Source: DASUZD01 sp036377055 (GTDB lineage Bacteria > Actinomycetota > Thermoleophilia > Gaiellales > Gaiellaceae). From it: DNA of 31,764 nt. Where the stretch lies: assembly GCA_036377055.1 (NCBI GenBank), contig DASUZD010000021.1, positions 1 to 31,764 of the forward strand, read 5' to 3'. Shown here in pieces: positions 8,178-16,387 of this stretch. A program made the translations under genes and the position numbers. The notes below the pieces were generated by a model. It made no database searches. It was not told the origin of the DNA and saw only the letters and a program-made list of their open reading frames with translations. Each line of letters opens with the position of its first letter. The stretch's first letter is position 1.

Positions 8178-9134
8178 GTGCCGCCTGTAGACCGAAACAA
8201 CCCGAAGCGGGCCGCCTCGTCGGAGTCGTCGTACTCGGTCATGGAGTTCATGCGCGAGTTCCCGAACGACGAGGCGTGCCTCGAATGGCTGTGGCGTAGC
8301 AGGCACGCGCCGGACGGCGAGCACGCCTACTGCCCCAGGTGTCAGACCGCGCGCACGTTCCGCCGCTACAAGGGCTCGCGTCAGCGGCAGGTGTGGACCT
8401 GCACGTCCTGCACCTACCAGCTCTCGCCGACGGCCGGGACGATCTTCCACAAGTCGTCCACGTCGCTTCACCTGTGGTTTTTCGCGATGTGGCTGATGAC
8501 GAGCACGCGATGCGGGATCTCCGCGAAGCAGCTAGAGCGCGAGCTTGGCGTCACCTACAAGACCGCGTGGCGGATGTTCAACCTGATCCGGAACCGGCTG
8601 ATGACGCAGGACGAAGGCCCACTCGCGGGACAGGACGAAGTCGATGAGACGTTCGTCGGCGGCAAGCTCCGCGAGGGAGAGCGGCGGGAAGCTCCGCGCG
8701 AAGGGCATCCAGAACCTCGGGCCTGCGTCGAAGCCGCGCACGGTCGTGCTCGCGATGGTCGAGCGCGGTGGCCGCGTGCGCGCCGAGGTCATCCCCTCCA
8801 GTCGGGGCTACCAGCTTCGGACGCGCATCCGCGACCACATCCTGCCCGAGTCGCTGATCTACACCGATGACTGGTCGGGCTACGAAAAGCTAGCCGTCAA
8901 TACACGCATCGGCGGATTCATCACTCGGCGCGCGTCTACGTGGACGGTGACGTTCACACGCAGACGATCGAAGGCTTCTTCTCGACGTTCAAAAACGGCG
9001 TCCGGGGCGTCTACCACGCCGTGTCGGCGAAGTGGCTCCAGTCGTACCTCAACGAGTACGTATGGCGGTACAACCACCGCGACGACGAGGAAGCGCAGTT
9101 CAAGACGCTACTGCTGCGCGCGACGGTGAGTTGA
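8178..9134 (+). pseudogene. IS1595/ISXO2-like transposase, two frameshifts
   Basis: Three segments in two frames together make one transposase of normal layout. The first (8178 to ~8680) has an N-terminal zinc ribbon, CPRC then CTSC, a helix-turn-helix-like stretch (ISAKQLERELGVTYKTAWRM) and the first catalytic Asp in GQDEVDETFVGGK. The second (~8680 to ~8912, shifted) has LIYTDDWSGYEKL with the second Asp. The third (~8913-9134, back in the first frame) has HHSARVYVDGDVHTQTIEGFF with the third acidic position and ends SYLNEYVWRYNHRDDE. The shifts lie around 8668-8690 and 8908-8918. Two compensating shifts point to decay rather than programmed frameshifting, though sequencing error is possible. 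Confidence 0.88.
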
Positions 9135-9528
9135 GCGCTTCTCGCGCGCTCCACGGCTCACCAAATCGAGCGAGTTGCGCGTCCAGCCAGTCAAGCGGTG
9201 GCCATGCGAGCCCGGACATCATCTCGGACGAGATGCCGTCATGAGACGTGATGTAGTAGTGGCGCAGGTGGTTCAGCACGCCTAACCGGCGGACGGTTTC
9301 CTTGTCGGCCAGCCGTTTACCAGCGCGGGCGTAGTTCGCGCCGAAGAACAGAGCGAAGTTGATCGCGGGGGCGCCAAAGGCGACGAGGACCGCTATCGCG
9401 ACGCTGTGCCCGCTTGCGAAATAGACCGCAATGCCAATCGCCCCGAGGACAACGGTCGAGAACTTCACGCCCTGCCGATCAGTGTCGGCGAAAGCCTGCT
9501 CGCACTTCTCTCGCCGCGAGAACCGCAA
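9100..9528 (-). CDS. Passenger membrane protein, 142 aa
   Basis: Residues 1-22 are charged (RFSRREKCEQ). Residues ~22-65 form two membrane segments (VVLGAIGIAVYFASG and IAVLVAFGAPAINFALFFG). The rest is soluble and includes LGVLNHLRHYYITSHDGIS. I do not recognise a family. The TTG start follows the stop of the 54-residue gene by one base, so the two are probably translated together. The 3' end overlaps the transposase tail antisense by 35 bases. It remains fully open while its element neighbours are broken, which may mean it is still useful or simply that it is a small target. Confidence 0.65.
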   Translation of the reverse strand: MRFSRREKCEQAFADTDRQGVKFSTVVLGAIGIAVYFASGHSVAIAVLVAFGAPAINFALFFGANYARAGKRLADKETVRRLGVLNHLRHYYITSHDGISSEMMSGLAWPPLDWLDAQLARFGEPWSAREALNSPSRAAVAS

Positions 9529-9529
9529 G

Positions 9530-9694
9530 CTACTTCTCTGTTTCGCTTGCCTTTCTGAGGTTCCCGAAGAACTCGCCGCGGGTCGGCGTCCGCGTCTCCA
9601 TCCCCTCCGCGGTGCGCTCCTTCCCCGGCTCGCTCGGCTGCGCGTTCGCGCGCTCGACCTGCGCTCTCAGCTCGTCGGGCGTCTTCGGCGGCAT
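9530..9694 (-). CDS. Small passenger protein, 54 aa
   Basis: ATG at 9694 to TAG at 9532-9530. The protein starts MPPKTPDELRAQVERA and contains GKERTAEGMETRTPTRGEFF and GNLRKASETEK. It is hydrophilic with an N-terminal helix and has no Cys or membrane segment. From memory, the pattern ERTAEG(L/M)E...RG(D/E)FF.NLRK(A/V)S recurs in small uncharacterised bacterial proteins, which supports a real gene, but I know no function. It starts only two bases from the oppositely oriented HNH-like gene start (9697), so the two must share a divergent promoter, and it reads into the membrane-protein gene. Confidence 0.7.
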   Translation of the reverse strand: MPPKTPDELRAQVERANAQPSEPGKERTAEGMETRTPTRGEFFGNLRKASETEK

Positions 9695-9696
9695 CC

Positions 9697-10507
9697 GTGA
9701 AAAGGTACCTCGTGGCGCGGAGCTGCATCTTTGACGGGCGGCGCGGGCCGAGCCCGCGGATGACGAACGCGCACGTCATCCGCAAGGGCTGGATCGAGCA
9801 GCTCTATCCGGACGTGCCCTCGTTCCGACACCGGCACGTCCGACGTGAGGCCGACCCGTTCGACGTGTGGTGGTCGAAGAAGGAGGCCGACTTCAAGGTC
9901 AGATGCGCGTGCAAGGGGTGCAACAGCGGGTGGATGGACCGGCTCGACCGCGCGGCGGAACGCATATTCGCCACGGACGCCGCTCGGGGCCGCGAGACGA
10001 AGGTCGAGCGGCTGGCCGACCGCAAGACGCTCGCCCGCTGGTGCTGCCTCGTCGCGATCCTCTGGGACCAGAAGCAGAAACCGCCGCGCCTCGGCCCGGA
10101 CGTACACCGGGCCGTGTTCGACGGCGAGATACCCGACGGCACCGGCATCTGGCTCGTCTCTGTCGAGGCGCCCACGGGTAGGCAACCGCTGCTCCTCTAC
10201 GGCACCCGCGCGACTGGCACAACCCAGACCTACGCCCGCAAGTCGAAGCCGCCCGAAAGGAAGGCCGTCTTGATCTCTCCCTCATCGAGGGGTATCTCAT
10301 TACCTTCGGCGTCGGTCAGTTGCTCGCGCAGACCTTCATTCCGCGTTCTTCCCCGGACGCCGCATCGGCAACTGGAGCCTCCTCCGACAGTTGTGGCCCG
10401 ACACGCTCATGACGCTCCACTGGCCGCCGCCTGTGCAGCTTCCCCGCGATCAGATCGAGGCGTTCGCGGACTCGTTCCGGTATTGGATGCCGGTTCGGCG
10501 CGGGTAG
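9697..10507 (+). pseudogene. HNH-like passenger protein, two frameshifts
   Basis: The first segment (GTG at 9697 to ~10265) has the layout of small HNH-type zinc proteins: SCIFDGRRG, then NAHVIRKGWIE, then CACKGCNSGWM. The first pair should be C-x-x-C, but the second Cys is Asp (CIFD), so the metal site is damaged. A -1-type shift near 10262-10272 moves into LIEGYLITFGVGQLLAQTF, and a second near 10335-10346 into GRRIGNWSLLRQLWPDTL, which runs to a TAG at 10505-10507. Joined, the protein would be about 270 residues. Its function is unknown; DNA cleavage is a family-level guess. It lies at the right end of the element. Confidence 0.72.
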
Positions 10508-10577
10508 CTCTTGCCCTACCTCCCGTAGCTCGTTCGCCGAACCTGTCTGCTTGCCATGCGGGGGAACCATAACCAAC

Positions 10578-10620
10578 TCCTGTGGCGTGGAGGGATACTT
10601 ACCACCCCTGGTTCCCCCAC
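10578..10620 (-). repeat. Right terminal inverted repeat
   Basis: Reverse complement of the left repeat; read on the minus strand it starts GTGGGGGAACCAGGGG. It matches the left end at 36 of 43 positions with one gap. It has no counterpart of the left-end TTGACA, so no inward promoter is seen here. Confidence 0.88.
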
Positions 10621-10928
10621 GAACCCCTTCCTTTCAGGCCGCTGGTTGGCTCGCGAGGTTGGCGGAGCCGGCGGATCCCGGTCTGGTGCCGGCGTTGCCT
10701 CTCCTGTGTGAGCCTCCCGCCGGGCAGAGCCCGGCTCCGGCGGCCGCGCGCACGGCCTCCGAGGGCGCACGGCGCTTGTGGCTCTGAGCCACCAAGCCGG
10801 GCTCCGGCGGCCACGCGCCTAGGGCTTCCGTGACCGTTGTCAGTTGGGCCGCGGGGCTTTTCCTCCGTAGCGACGGGTGGTAGGGTCGGCGCGCCGCAGC
10901 TCCCGCCGCACCCGCTGAGGAGACGCGA
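10621..10928. other. Non-coding stretch between mobile element and protease-VWA gene
   Basis: No convincing gene. It holds a perfect hairpin, GCCGGGC-AGA-GCCCGGC (10719-10735), and a 20-base direct repeat (10732-10751 and 10799-10818, 18 of 20 identical, core GGCTCCGGCGGCC). Near the gene are TTGTCA (10837-10842), a -10-like TAGGGT (10881-10886), and the Shine-Dalgarno GAGGAG (10917-10922) six bases before the ATG at 10929. Unlike many genes here, this one is led. Confidence 0.45.
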
Positions 10929-13880
10929 ATGTCGCACGTCACCGGCAGCGTTCAGCTGGTCACGCCTCCGCTCACGATCGGGCCCGACTCCGGGCAGCCT
11001 GCGAACGGCGGGCCGAACACGTGGACGCTGAACTTCCAGCACACGCCGTCTCCGGCGCCCGGCGGGACGAAGCTCTTGATCCTCCATTTCCAGAGCGTGA
11101 GCCTGCCGGCGAGCAACCGCCTGGAGGTCGACCTCGGCTACGACACCGACGTCTTCACGTCGGCGGACGGCAACGACCTGTGGACGCGACCGGTGAACGT
11201 GAGTGCGGTTCCGGGCGGCCTGGTTCCGATCCGGTACATCACGAACGGCTCGAACTCGGGCGGCGCGACGCTCGACAAGTACGGCCGCGGCGAGCGGCAC
11301 GCGGGCGAGCAGGACCCGAACGCGCTCTCGAACTGCGATCCGTTCCTCGTCGCCGGGACTTACACGGAGCCAACGACGTCCGAGTACGACCCGTTGTGGT
11401 TCTGCCACACGCCGCCGCACTGGGAGAACAGCTCGTGCGTGGCCCCACCCGACGTGCGGGCGCAGGTGGCGCCGTCGGTCGGGATGATCATGGGGGTCGA
11501 GCACTCGAACTTCAGCAACCAGGACGTCGTCTCGACGTGCTCGGTCACGCTCGTCGGCCCGGATCTCGTCCTGACGGCCGGCCACTGCCACACGCCGTCC
11601 GAGGCCCTCCGCGCGTCCGTGACCTTCGACTACGCGATCGACTGCAACGGCGCGACGCCCGGCGGCTACGACGCGCGCTTCCACAAGGTCGTCCGGGTCG
11701 TGAAGCACCGCTGGCAGGACCCGAACTTCCCCGGCTTCGACTACTCGCTCCTCCAGATCCGCCTCCCGCCCGGCGGGCTCGGCATCACGCCGATCCCGAT
11801 GCGGGCGGACCTGCCGGGCCCGAACGAGCAGGTCTTCTGCATCCACCACCCGAACGGGGCGGTGAAGAAGCTCTCGACCACGCACCCGGCGTTCGCGACG
11901 ATCACCGCGTCCAGCTCGGCGGCCATCACCACCCAGGAGATCGACATCTCGGGAGGCAGCTCCGGGTCGGGCCTCTTCGACGCCGCCGGGAACATCCTCG
12001 GCGTCCTCACAGCCAGTCCCAACTGCGCCCTCAACTACTTCCCCGTCAGCACGATCCTCCCCGACCTGGCGGCGCCGGAGGGCCCGCCGCTGAACCGCGA
12101 CGTGATGCTCGTGTTCGACCGCTCGGGGAGCATGTCGCTCCCGGCCGGAACCGGGCGGACGAAGATCGAGGAAGCACGCGACGCCGCTGCGCTCTTCGTC
12201 GAGCTCGTGCGCGCCGGGCAGGGGAACCGCATCGGGCTCGTCTCGTTCAGCACGACCGCCTCGTCGCCTGTCGACGCCGCGATCGCCGCGGCGACGCAGG
12301 GCACGAAGAACAACCTCGTCGGGCCACCGCCGCACACGACCGGCGTCGTCGGCTCGCTCGCTCCCGGCGGGAACACGACGATCGGGGGCGGCCTCGACGC
12401 AGCGCGACTTCAATTCCCCGCGCCGGGCGCGAATTCGCGCGCGATCCTGCTCATGACGGACGGGCTCGAGAACACGCCCCCGATGATCGTCGACGTCGAC
12501 GGTGGCCTTGCCGGGATCGACGTGCACGCGATCGGCTTCGGCACCGAGTCGAGCCTCGACGGCGTCAAGCTCTCGAACCTCGTCCAGCGCCACAACGGCC
12601 TCTACACGCGCGCCGGATCGGGGCTCGCGCTGAAGAAGTTCTTCGCGCTCGCCTTCGGGAACATCTTCGAGGCCGGCGCGCTGACCGACCCCGAGGGAGT
12701 CCTCGCCGAGGGCCAGTCGGAGTCGAAGCCGCTCTCGATCTCCGTTTGCGACGAGGACACGATCACCGCGGTCGTGGGGTGGGACGGCGAGGACGTGCGC
12801 CTCCACGTCGTGGTGCGCGCGCCGTCCGGGACTGCGATCCCGGCGGTTGCGCCCGGCGTCGAGGAGGGAGTCGGGAGGACGTGGCACTTCCTGCGGATAC
12901 CGCTTCCGCAGGGCGGCGAGCGCGAGGGCACGTGGACGGTCGTGGTCGCCCGCGAGCGAGGCGTCGGCGAGCTCGAGGGCCCGCGTCGCGAGGTCCGCTA
13001 CTTCACGAGCGTGCTCGCGTCGGGCGGGCCGAGCCTCCGGTCGCTCGTCACGCAGCGGATCTTCTACACAGGCGACACGATCAACCCGCGCGTCGTGTTG
13101 CGCTACGCCGACAGCGAGCTGGCGGACAACGCGGTCGTGAAGGCGACGGTGACGAAGCCGGCGACGGCCGCCGGGGACCTCCTGAGCGACGCGAGGCTCC
13201 GTCCGCCGGAGCCGATCGACGGCGACACCCTGCCGGCGCGGCAGGCGACGCTGCGCGCGCTCGAACAGTCGGCCGGCGGGCCGGTCCTGCACGAGTCGGA
13301 GGAGACGTTCGACCTCTCCGACGAGCCGGCGGACACCGGCGGCATCCTCGAGAGCGCCGGCGTCTTCGGGAAGGTGCGCGACGACCTGCTCACCGTCGAG
13401 GGCAACTACACATTCCACGTGGTCGCGACCTACGGCGACACGTGCAAGTCCTCGCGCGAGGCGATCTTCGCGGTGCACGTCGACATCGGGATCGACCCTG
13501 GCAAGACGGACGTGACCACGCAGGTCGGCGCCGTCCGGCCCGACGGCCGGCGCGGCGTCACGGTCACCTTCGTCCCGCGCGACCGGTTCGGGCACCGCCT
13601 CGGGCCGGGGCGCGGCGACTCGCTCACCGTCGACGGCAGCGCGGGCACCGTCCTCACCGGCCCGGTCGTCGACAACGGAGACGGCTCCTACACGGCGACG
13701 GGGACGTGGGACCCGGGCTCCGGCACGCCTCCGGGGGTCGTGATCCAGCAGCCGGGCCGGCCGGGCGTCACGGTCTCGAAGCCGACCCGCGGCCTGCCGA
13801 GCGGCTGCCTCCCGTGGGTGCTCGCGGCGCTGTTCTTCGTGCTCGCGCTCGTCTTCCTCCTGCTTTGGTTGCTGACGTAG
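10929..13880 (+). CDS. Trypsin-like protease fused to VWA domain, C-terminal membrane anchor
   Basis: 983 residues. Residues 1-180 are a beta-rich region I do not recognise. Residues ~180-380 are a trypsin-fold serine protease: H219 in VLTAGHC, D271 in GFDYSLLQI, S345 in GGSSGSGLF. C204 and C220 are 16 apart, the spacing of the conserved C42-C58 disulfide of chymotrypsin. Residues ~390-580 are a VWA domain with an intact MIDAS: DRSGSM (D397, S399, S401), T483/T484 in GGNTTIGGG, D511 in LLMTDGLEN. Residues 580-955 look like beta-sandwich modules. Residues ~960-983 are one membrane segment ending the chain. There is no signal peptide, though the ATG has a good Shine-Dalgarno. It ends six bases from the convergent epimerase. 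Confidence 0.87.
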   Translation: MSHVTGSVQLVTPPLTIGPDSGQPANGGPNTWTLNFQHTPSPAPGGTKLLILHFQSVSLPASNRLEVDLGYDTDVFTSADGNDLWTRPVNVSAVPGGLVPIRYITNGSNSGGATLDKYGRGERHAGEQDPNALSNCDPFLVAGTYTEPTTSEYDPLWFCHTPPHWENSSCVAPPDVRAQVAPSVGMIMGVEHSNFSNQDVVSTCSVTLVGPDLVLTAGHCHTPSEALRASVTFDYAIDCNGATPGGYDARFHKVVRVVKHRWQDPNFPGFDYSLLQIRLPPGGLGITPIPMRADLPGPNEQVFCIHHPNGAVKKLSTTHPAFATITASSSAAITTQEIDISGGSSGSGLFDAAGNILGVLTASPNCALNYFPVSTILPDLAAPEGPPLNRDVMLVFDRSGSMSLPAGTGRTKIEEARDAAALFVELVRAGQGNRIGLVSFSTTASSPVDAAIAAATQGTKNNLVGPPPHTTGVVGSLAPGGNTTIGGGLDAARLQFPAPGANSRAILLMTDGLENTPPMIVDVDGGLAGIDVHAIGFGTESSLDGVKLSNLVQRHNGLYTRAGSGLALKKFFALAFGNIFEAGALTDPEGVLAEGQSESKPLSISVCDEDTITAVVGWDGEDVRLHVVVRAPSGTAIPAVAPGVEEGVGRTWHFLRIPLPQGGEREGTWTVVVARERGVGELEGPRREVRYFTSVLASGGPSLRSLVTQRIFYTGDTINPRVVLRYADSELADNAVVKATVTKPATAAGDLLSDARLRPPEPIDGDTLPARQATLRALEQSAGGPVLHESEETFDLSDEPADTGGILESAGVFGKVRDDLLTVEGNYTFHVVATYGDTCKSSREAIFAVHVDIGIDPGKTDVTTQVGAVRPDGRRGVTVTFVPRDRFGHRLGPGRGDSLTVDGSAGTVLTGPVVDNGDGSYTATGTWDPGSGTPPGVVIQQPGRPGVTVSKPTRGLPSGCLPWVLAALFFVLALVFLLLWLLT

Positions 13881-13886
13881 CCAGGC

Positions 13887-14999
13887 TCAGATCGTGAGCC
13901 CGCGGGACGAGAGCTCCTCGTTGGCGGCGTCGACCCGATCGAGGGCAGGCTGGCCCTTCAGCCACTCGGCGAGCTCGGCCATCCCGTCCTCGAGCGTCAC
14001 CTGCGGCTCGTAGCCGAGCAGCTCGCGCGCGCGCGAAATGTCCGCGAAGCAGTGGCGGATGTCGCCCGCCCGGCTCTTTCCCGTGAGCTCGGGCTCGATC
14101 GAGACGCCGAGGACGGTCGCGAGCTTCTGGGCCACGTCGAGGACGGACGTGCTCCGGCCGCTCCCGACGTTCAGCACCTGCCCCGCGACGCGATCGCTCT
14201 CGAGCGCCAGCCTGCACGCGCGGGCGACGTCGGACACGCTTACGAAGTCGCGCCGCTGGCGGCCGTCCTCGTACACGAGCGGCGGCTTCCCGTTCATGAG
14301 GCGCGACGCGAAGATCGCGAGTACGCCCGTGTACGGATTCGACAGCGCCTGGCGCGGGCCGTACGTGTTGAAGAGGCGGAGCGCCGTGACCGGCACGCCG
14401 TACGCCGACCCGAACATCAGGCAGAGCCGCTCCTGGTCGTACTTCGTCAGCGCGTAGACGGAGGAGAGCGCCGGCGGCTTCGACTCCGGCGTCGGGACCG
14501 GCTCGAGCGGCCGCCCGTCGGGGCCCTTGGGCTCCCATTCGCCGCGCTCGAGCTGCTCGCGCGGGCGCTCGCGGGGGGCGACGGGCTCGCCGTCCGCCGT
14601 GCGGTAGAGGCCTTCGCCGTAGACGCTCATGCTCGAGGCGACGACGAGCCTCTCGACGCTCCGGTCGGGGAGCGCCTCGAGCAGGACGGCGGTCCCGAGG
14701 GAGTTCACCTCCGTGTAGCGAGCGATCTCATACATGCTCTGGCCGACGCCGACGCGGGCCGCGAGATGCGCAACCGCGTCGACGCCGTCGAGGGCACGCA
14801 CGACTGCGCTCCGATCGCGGATGTCTCCTTGAACGAGCTCGACGCGCGGATCTAGGTACTCCGGCCGCGTGGCGCCTCCATGCACCTGTGGCGTCAGGTT
14901 GTCGAGCACCCGAACGGCCCATCCGTGCGCGAGCAGATCGTCGGCGAGGTGCGAGCCGATGAACCCGGCGCCGCCGGTGATCAGGATCGACTTCTCCAC
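13887..14999 (-). CDS. NAD-dependent sugar-nucleotide epimerase/dehydratase
   Basis: A 370-residue extended SDR enzyme. The Rossmann motif is TGGAGFIGSH (8-17), the catalytic Ser region is ASSMSVYG (S124), and the Tyr-Lys pair is Y183-x3-K187. NTYGPRQALSNPYTGV and GRQRRDFVSVSDVA are typical of enzymes on nucleotide sugars. A ~45-residue insert between the Ser and the Tyr (GLYRTADGEP to PTPESKPPALSS) resembles proteins annotated as dTDP-L-rhamnose 4-epimerase; I would not exclude a UDP-sugar epimerase. It probably supplies precursors for envelope polysaccharide. It starts at GTG 14999, divergent from the TadE/G-like gene. The upstream region has two copies of AACTGGGGC. Confidence 0.88.
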   Translation of the reverse strand: MEKSILITGGAGFIGSHLADDLLAHGWAVRVLDNLTPQVHGGATRPEYLDPRVELVQGDIRDRSAVVRALDGVDAVAHLAARVGVGQSMYEIARYTEVNSLGTAVLLEALPDRSVERLVVASSMSVYGEGLYRTADGEPVAPRERPREQLERGEWEPKGPDGRPLEPVPTPESKPPALSSVYALTKYDQERLCLMFGSAYGVPVTALRLFNTYGPRQALSNPYTGVLAIFASRLMNGKPPLVYEDGRQRRDFVSVSDVARACRLALESDRVAGQVLNVGSGRSTSVLDVAQKLATVLGVSIEPELTGKSRAGDIRHCFADISRARELLGYEPQVTLEDGMAELAEWLKGQPALDRVDAANEELSSRGLTI

Positions 15000-15104
15000 G
15001 TCAGCCCCAGTTTGGCCGTTCAGCGCGGCGGTGACGGCCCCAGTTGATCAGCCTCACCCGGATGGGGGTCGCGGAACGGCGGCGACGCGCCTACGAAGAG
15101 TCGC

Positions 15105-16025
15105 ATGCGGCAACTGCGGCGCCGCGAGTGCGGTCAAGCACTCGTGCTCATGGTCCTATTTCTGGTCTCCCTGCTCGGGATGGCCACGCTCGTGCTCGAC
15201 GTCGGTTCCTGGTACCGATCGAAGAGGCAGCTCCAGAGCACGGCCGACGCGGCCGCGCTGGCCGGCGCGCAGGCGCTTCCCAATTTCCCCGGGGACGCGA
15301 ACTCACTCGCACAGCAGTACGCGACGAAGAACGCCTCCGATCTCTCGACCGCCGACTACTCGATCGGCAGCGACCTCTTCCCGAATGACCGGATCACCGT
15401 CCATGTGACCCGCAACGCGCCCGGCTTCTTCGCCAAGATCTTCGGCGTCGACTCGGTTCAGGTTGGGGCGACGGCGACCGCACAGGCGAAGATGATGGCC
15501 CAGGCAAAGCACGTCGCGCCGATCGTGGTCAAGGACGCGCAGTCGATGCTCGGAGACCCGGGCTGCCCCTGCTTCGGCCCGGCGAACGAGACGATCATCC
15601 CGCTGAGGACAAACGCCCCCGGCGGCTTCGCGCTCGTCGACCTGAGCGGCAGTGGGAACGGCACCGTCAGCTCGGACGCCATCGCCGACTGGATCGTGAA
15701 CGGCTATCCGGACTACCTCCCGGTCGGGAAGTACCTCTCCGACCCCGGCGCGAAGTTCAACAACTCGGTGATCCAAGACGCGCTCAACTCCCGGATCGGA
15801 AGCGACATCCTCTTCCCCGTATACGACACGTACAGCGGGGGAGGCGCGAACGCCGGTTACCACGTGATCGGCTGGGCGGCCTTCCATCTCGAGGCCGTCA
15901 GCATCAACGGCCAAGGCTCGCTGACGGGCTACTTCACCGAGATCACCTGGGACGGCCTCGCCGCCACCACGCCGAGCGGCGGCGGGCCGAACTTCGGCGC
16001 GCACACCGTCCAGCTCGTCGGCTGA
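15105..16025 (+). CDS. TadE/TadG-like pilus assembly protein
   Basis: 306 residues. The N-terminus has the TadE/G pattern: a short basic stretch, ECGQALVLMVLFLVSLLG as a type IV pilin-like membrane helix, then LDVGSWYRSKRQLQSTADAAALAGAQALP, the signature of the TadG/TadE-like family. The remainder (~60-306) is extracytoplasmic and beta-rich, with a CPCFGP motif. Such proteins are minor pilins or anchors of the Tad/Flp system, here encoded ~10 kb from the Tad operon at 26343-31764. ATG at 15105 is preceded by GAAGAG, a weak Shine-Dalgarno. Confidence 0.82.
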   Translation: MRQLRRRECGQALVLMVLFLVSLLGMATLVLDVGSWYRSKRQLQSTADAAALAGAQALPNFPGDANSLAQQYATKNASDLSTADYSIGSDLFPNDRITVHVTRNAPGFFAKIFGVDSVQVGATATAQAKMMAQAKHVAPIVVKDAQSMLGDPGCPCFGPANETIIPLRTNAPGGFALVDLSGSGNGTVSSDAIADWIVNGYPDYLPVGKYLSDPGAKFNNSVIQDALNSRIGSDILFPVYDTYSGGGANAGYHVIGWAAFHLEAVSINGQGSLTGYFTEITWDGLAATTPSGGGPNFGAHTVQLVG

Positions 16026-16077
16026 GCACGGTCGCCGACATCAAGCTCGACTACTCGGGCTGTAGCACGATGTGCGC

Positions 16078-16083
16078 TACGGT
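16078..16083 (+). promoter_or_regulatory. -10-like element, leaderless start
   Basis: TACGGT, six bases before the ATG at 16090, with no Shine-Dalgarno. The spacing equals that at gltX, nfo, the transposase and the gene at 16388. Confidence 0.4.
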
Positions 16084-16089
16084 CAGCGT

Positions 16090-16278
16090 ATGCCGCGCCC
16101 GCTCCATGTTCGCCTCGACGCTGCGCGAGCGGCACTGCAAGCGCCCGCAGCCCGGCGACGCGTTCGTTCGGCGATTCGCGAGGAAGTACGTCGCGTCGCG
16201 GCGGACGAGAACGACCGCGAAGAGATGCGCATGATCCGCGAGCAGCTCGCCGAGCTCGCGCCGCCGCTCACGGACTGA
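16090..16278 (+). CDS. Short ribbon-helix-helix-like protein, possibly a truncated antitoxin
   Basis: 62 residues, starting MPRPLHVRLDAARAAL and ending ENDREEMRMIREQLAELAPPL. The start PLHVRLD resembles the beta strand of ribbon-helix-helix antitoxins, and the C-terminal half resembles the charged tail of small actinobacterial antitoxins of this type. The middle, where the two helices with a SESEAVR-like turn should be, is missing, so the DNA-binding fold is probably incomplete. No toxin partner is visible downstream: 16279-16387 has no recognisable PemK/MazF or PIN gene. ATG at 16090 with TACGGT six bases upstream suggests leaderless expression. It may be a decaying remnant; the family assignment is from memory. 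Confidence 0.55.
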   Translation: MPRPLHVRLDAARAALQAPAARRRVRSAIREEVRRVAADENDREEMRMIREQLAELAPPLTD

Positions 16279-16375
16279 CATGCACGAACGGGGGATCTCG
16301 CCGACGGCCTCGTCGTCTTCCACCCTGGCGCTTTCTCGTCCGGGCGAGAGCACGCGTGCCCAGGCCAGGCGGCAC

Positions 16376-16381
16376 TACCCT
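16376..16381 (+). promoter_or_regulatory. -10-like element, leaderless start
   Basis: TACCCT, six bases before the GTG at 16388, with no Shine-Dalgarno. Confidence 0.4.
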
Positions 16382-16387
16382 GGTCGC

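Larger units (their letters stand above)
8113..10620. mobile_element. Compound IS1595-type element with passenger genes
   Basis: A 2.5 kb unit bounded by long terminal inverted repeats (8113-8156 and 10578-10620). It contains an ISXO2/IS1595-like transposase reading inward from the left end, a minus-strand pair of small genes, and an HNH-like gene reading toward the right end. The transposase and the HNH gene each carry two frameshifts, so the copy is probably immobile on its own. It lies between the M14 peptidase stop and the protease-VWA promoter and breaks neither. IS1595 elements normally make 8 bp target duplications; I compared the flanks (…tagctcgc and gaacccct…) and found no match, so the insertion is old or the precise ends differ by a few bases. 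Confidence 0.85.

Noticed and set aside
8940..9134. Separate small gene at the transposase 3' end
   Set aside because: It is the C-terminal part of the same transposase (third catalytic residue region) separated only by a frameshift.
10599..13595. 998-residue minus-strand ORF opposite the protease-VWA gene
   Set aside because: It is the antisense shadow of a gene with clear catalytic triad and MIDAS motifs; composition is Arg/Val/Asp/Gly noise typical of GC-rich shadows.
11021..13897. 958-residue plus-strand ORF in an alternate frame of the protease-VWA gene
   Set aside because: Same-strand shadow with Arg/Pro/Ala-rich composition and no motifs.
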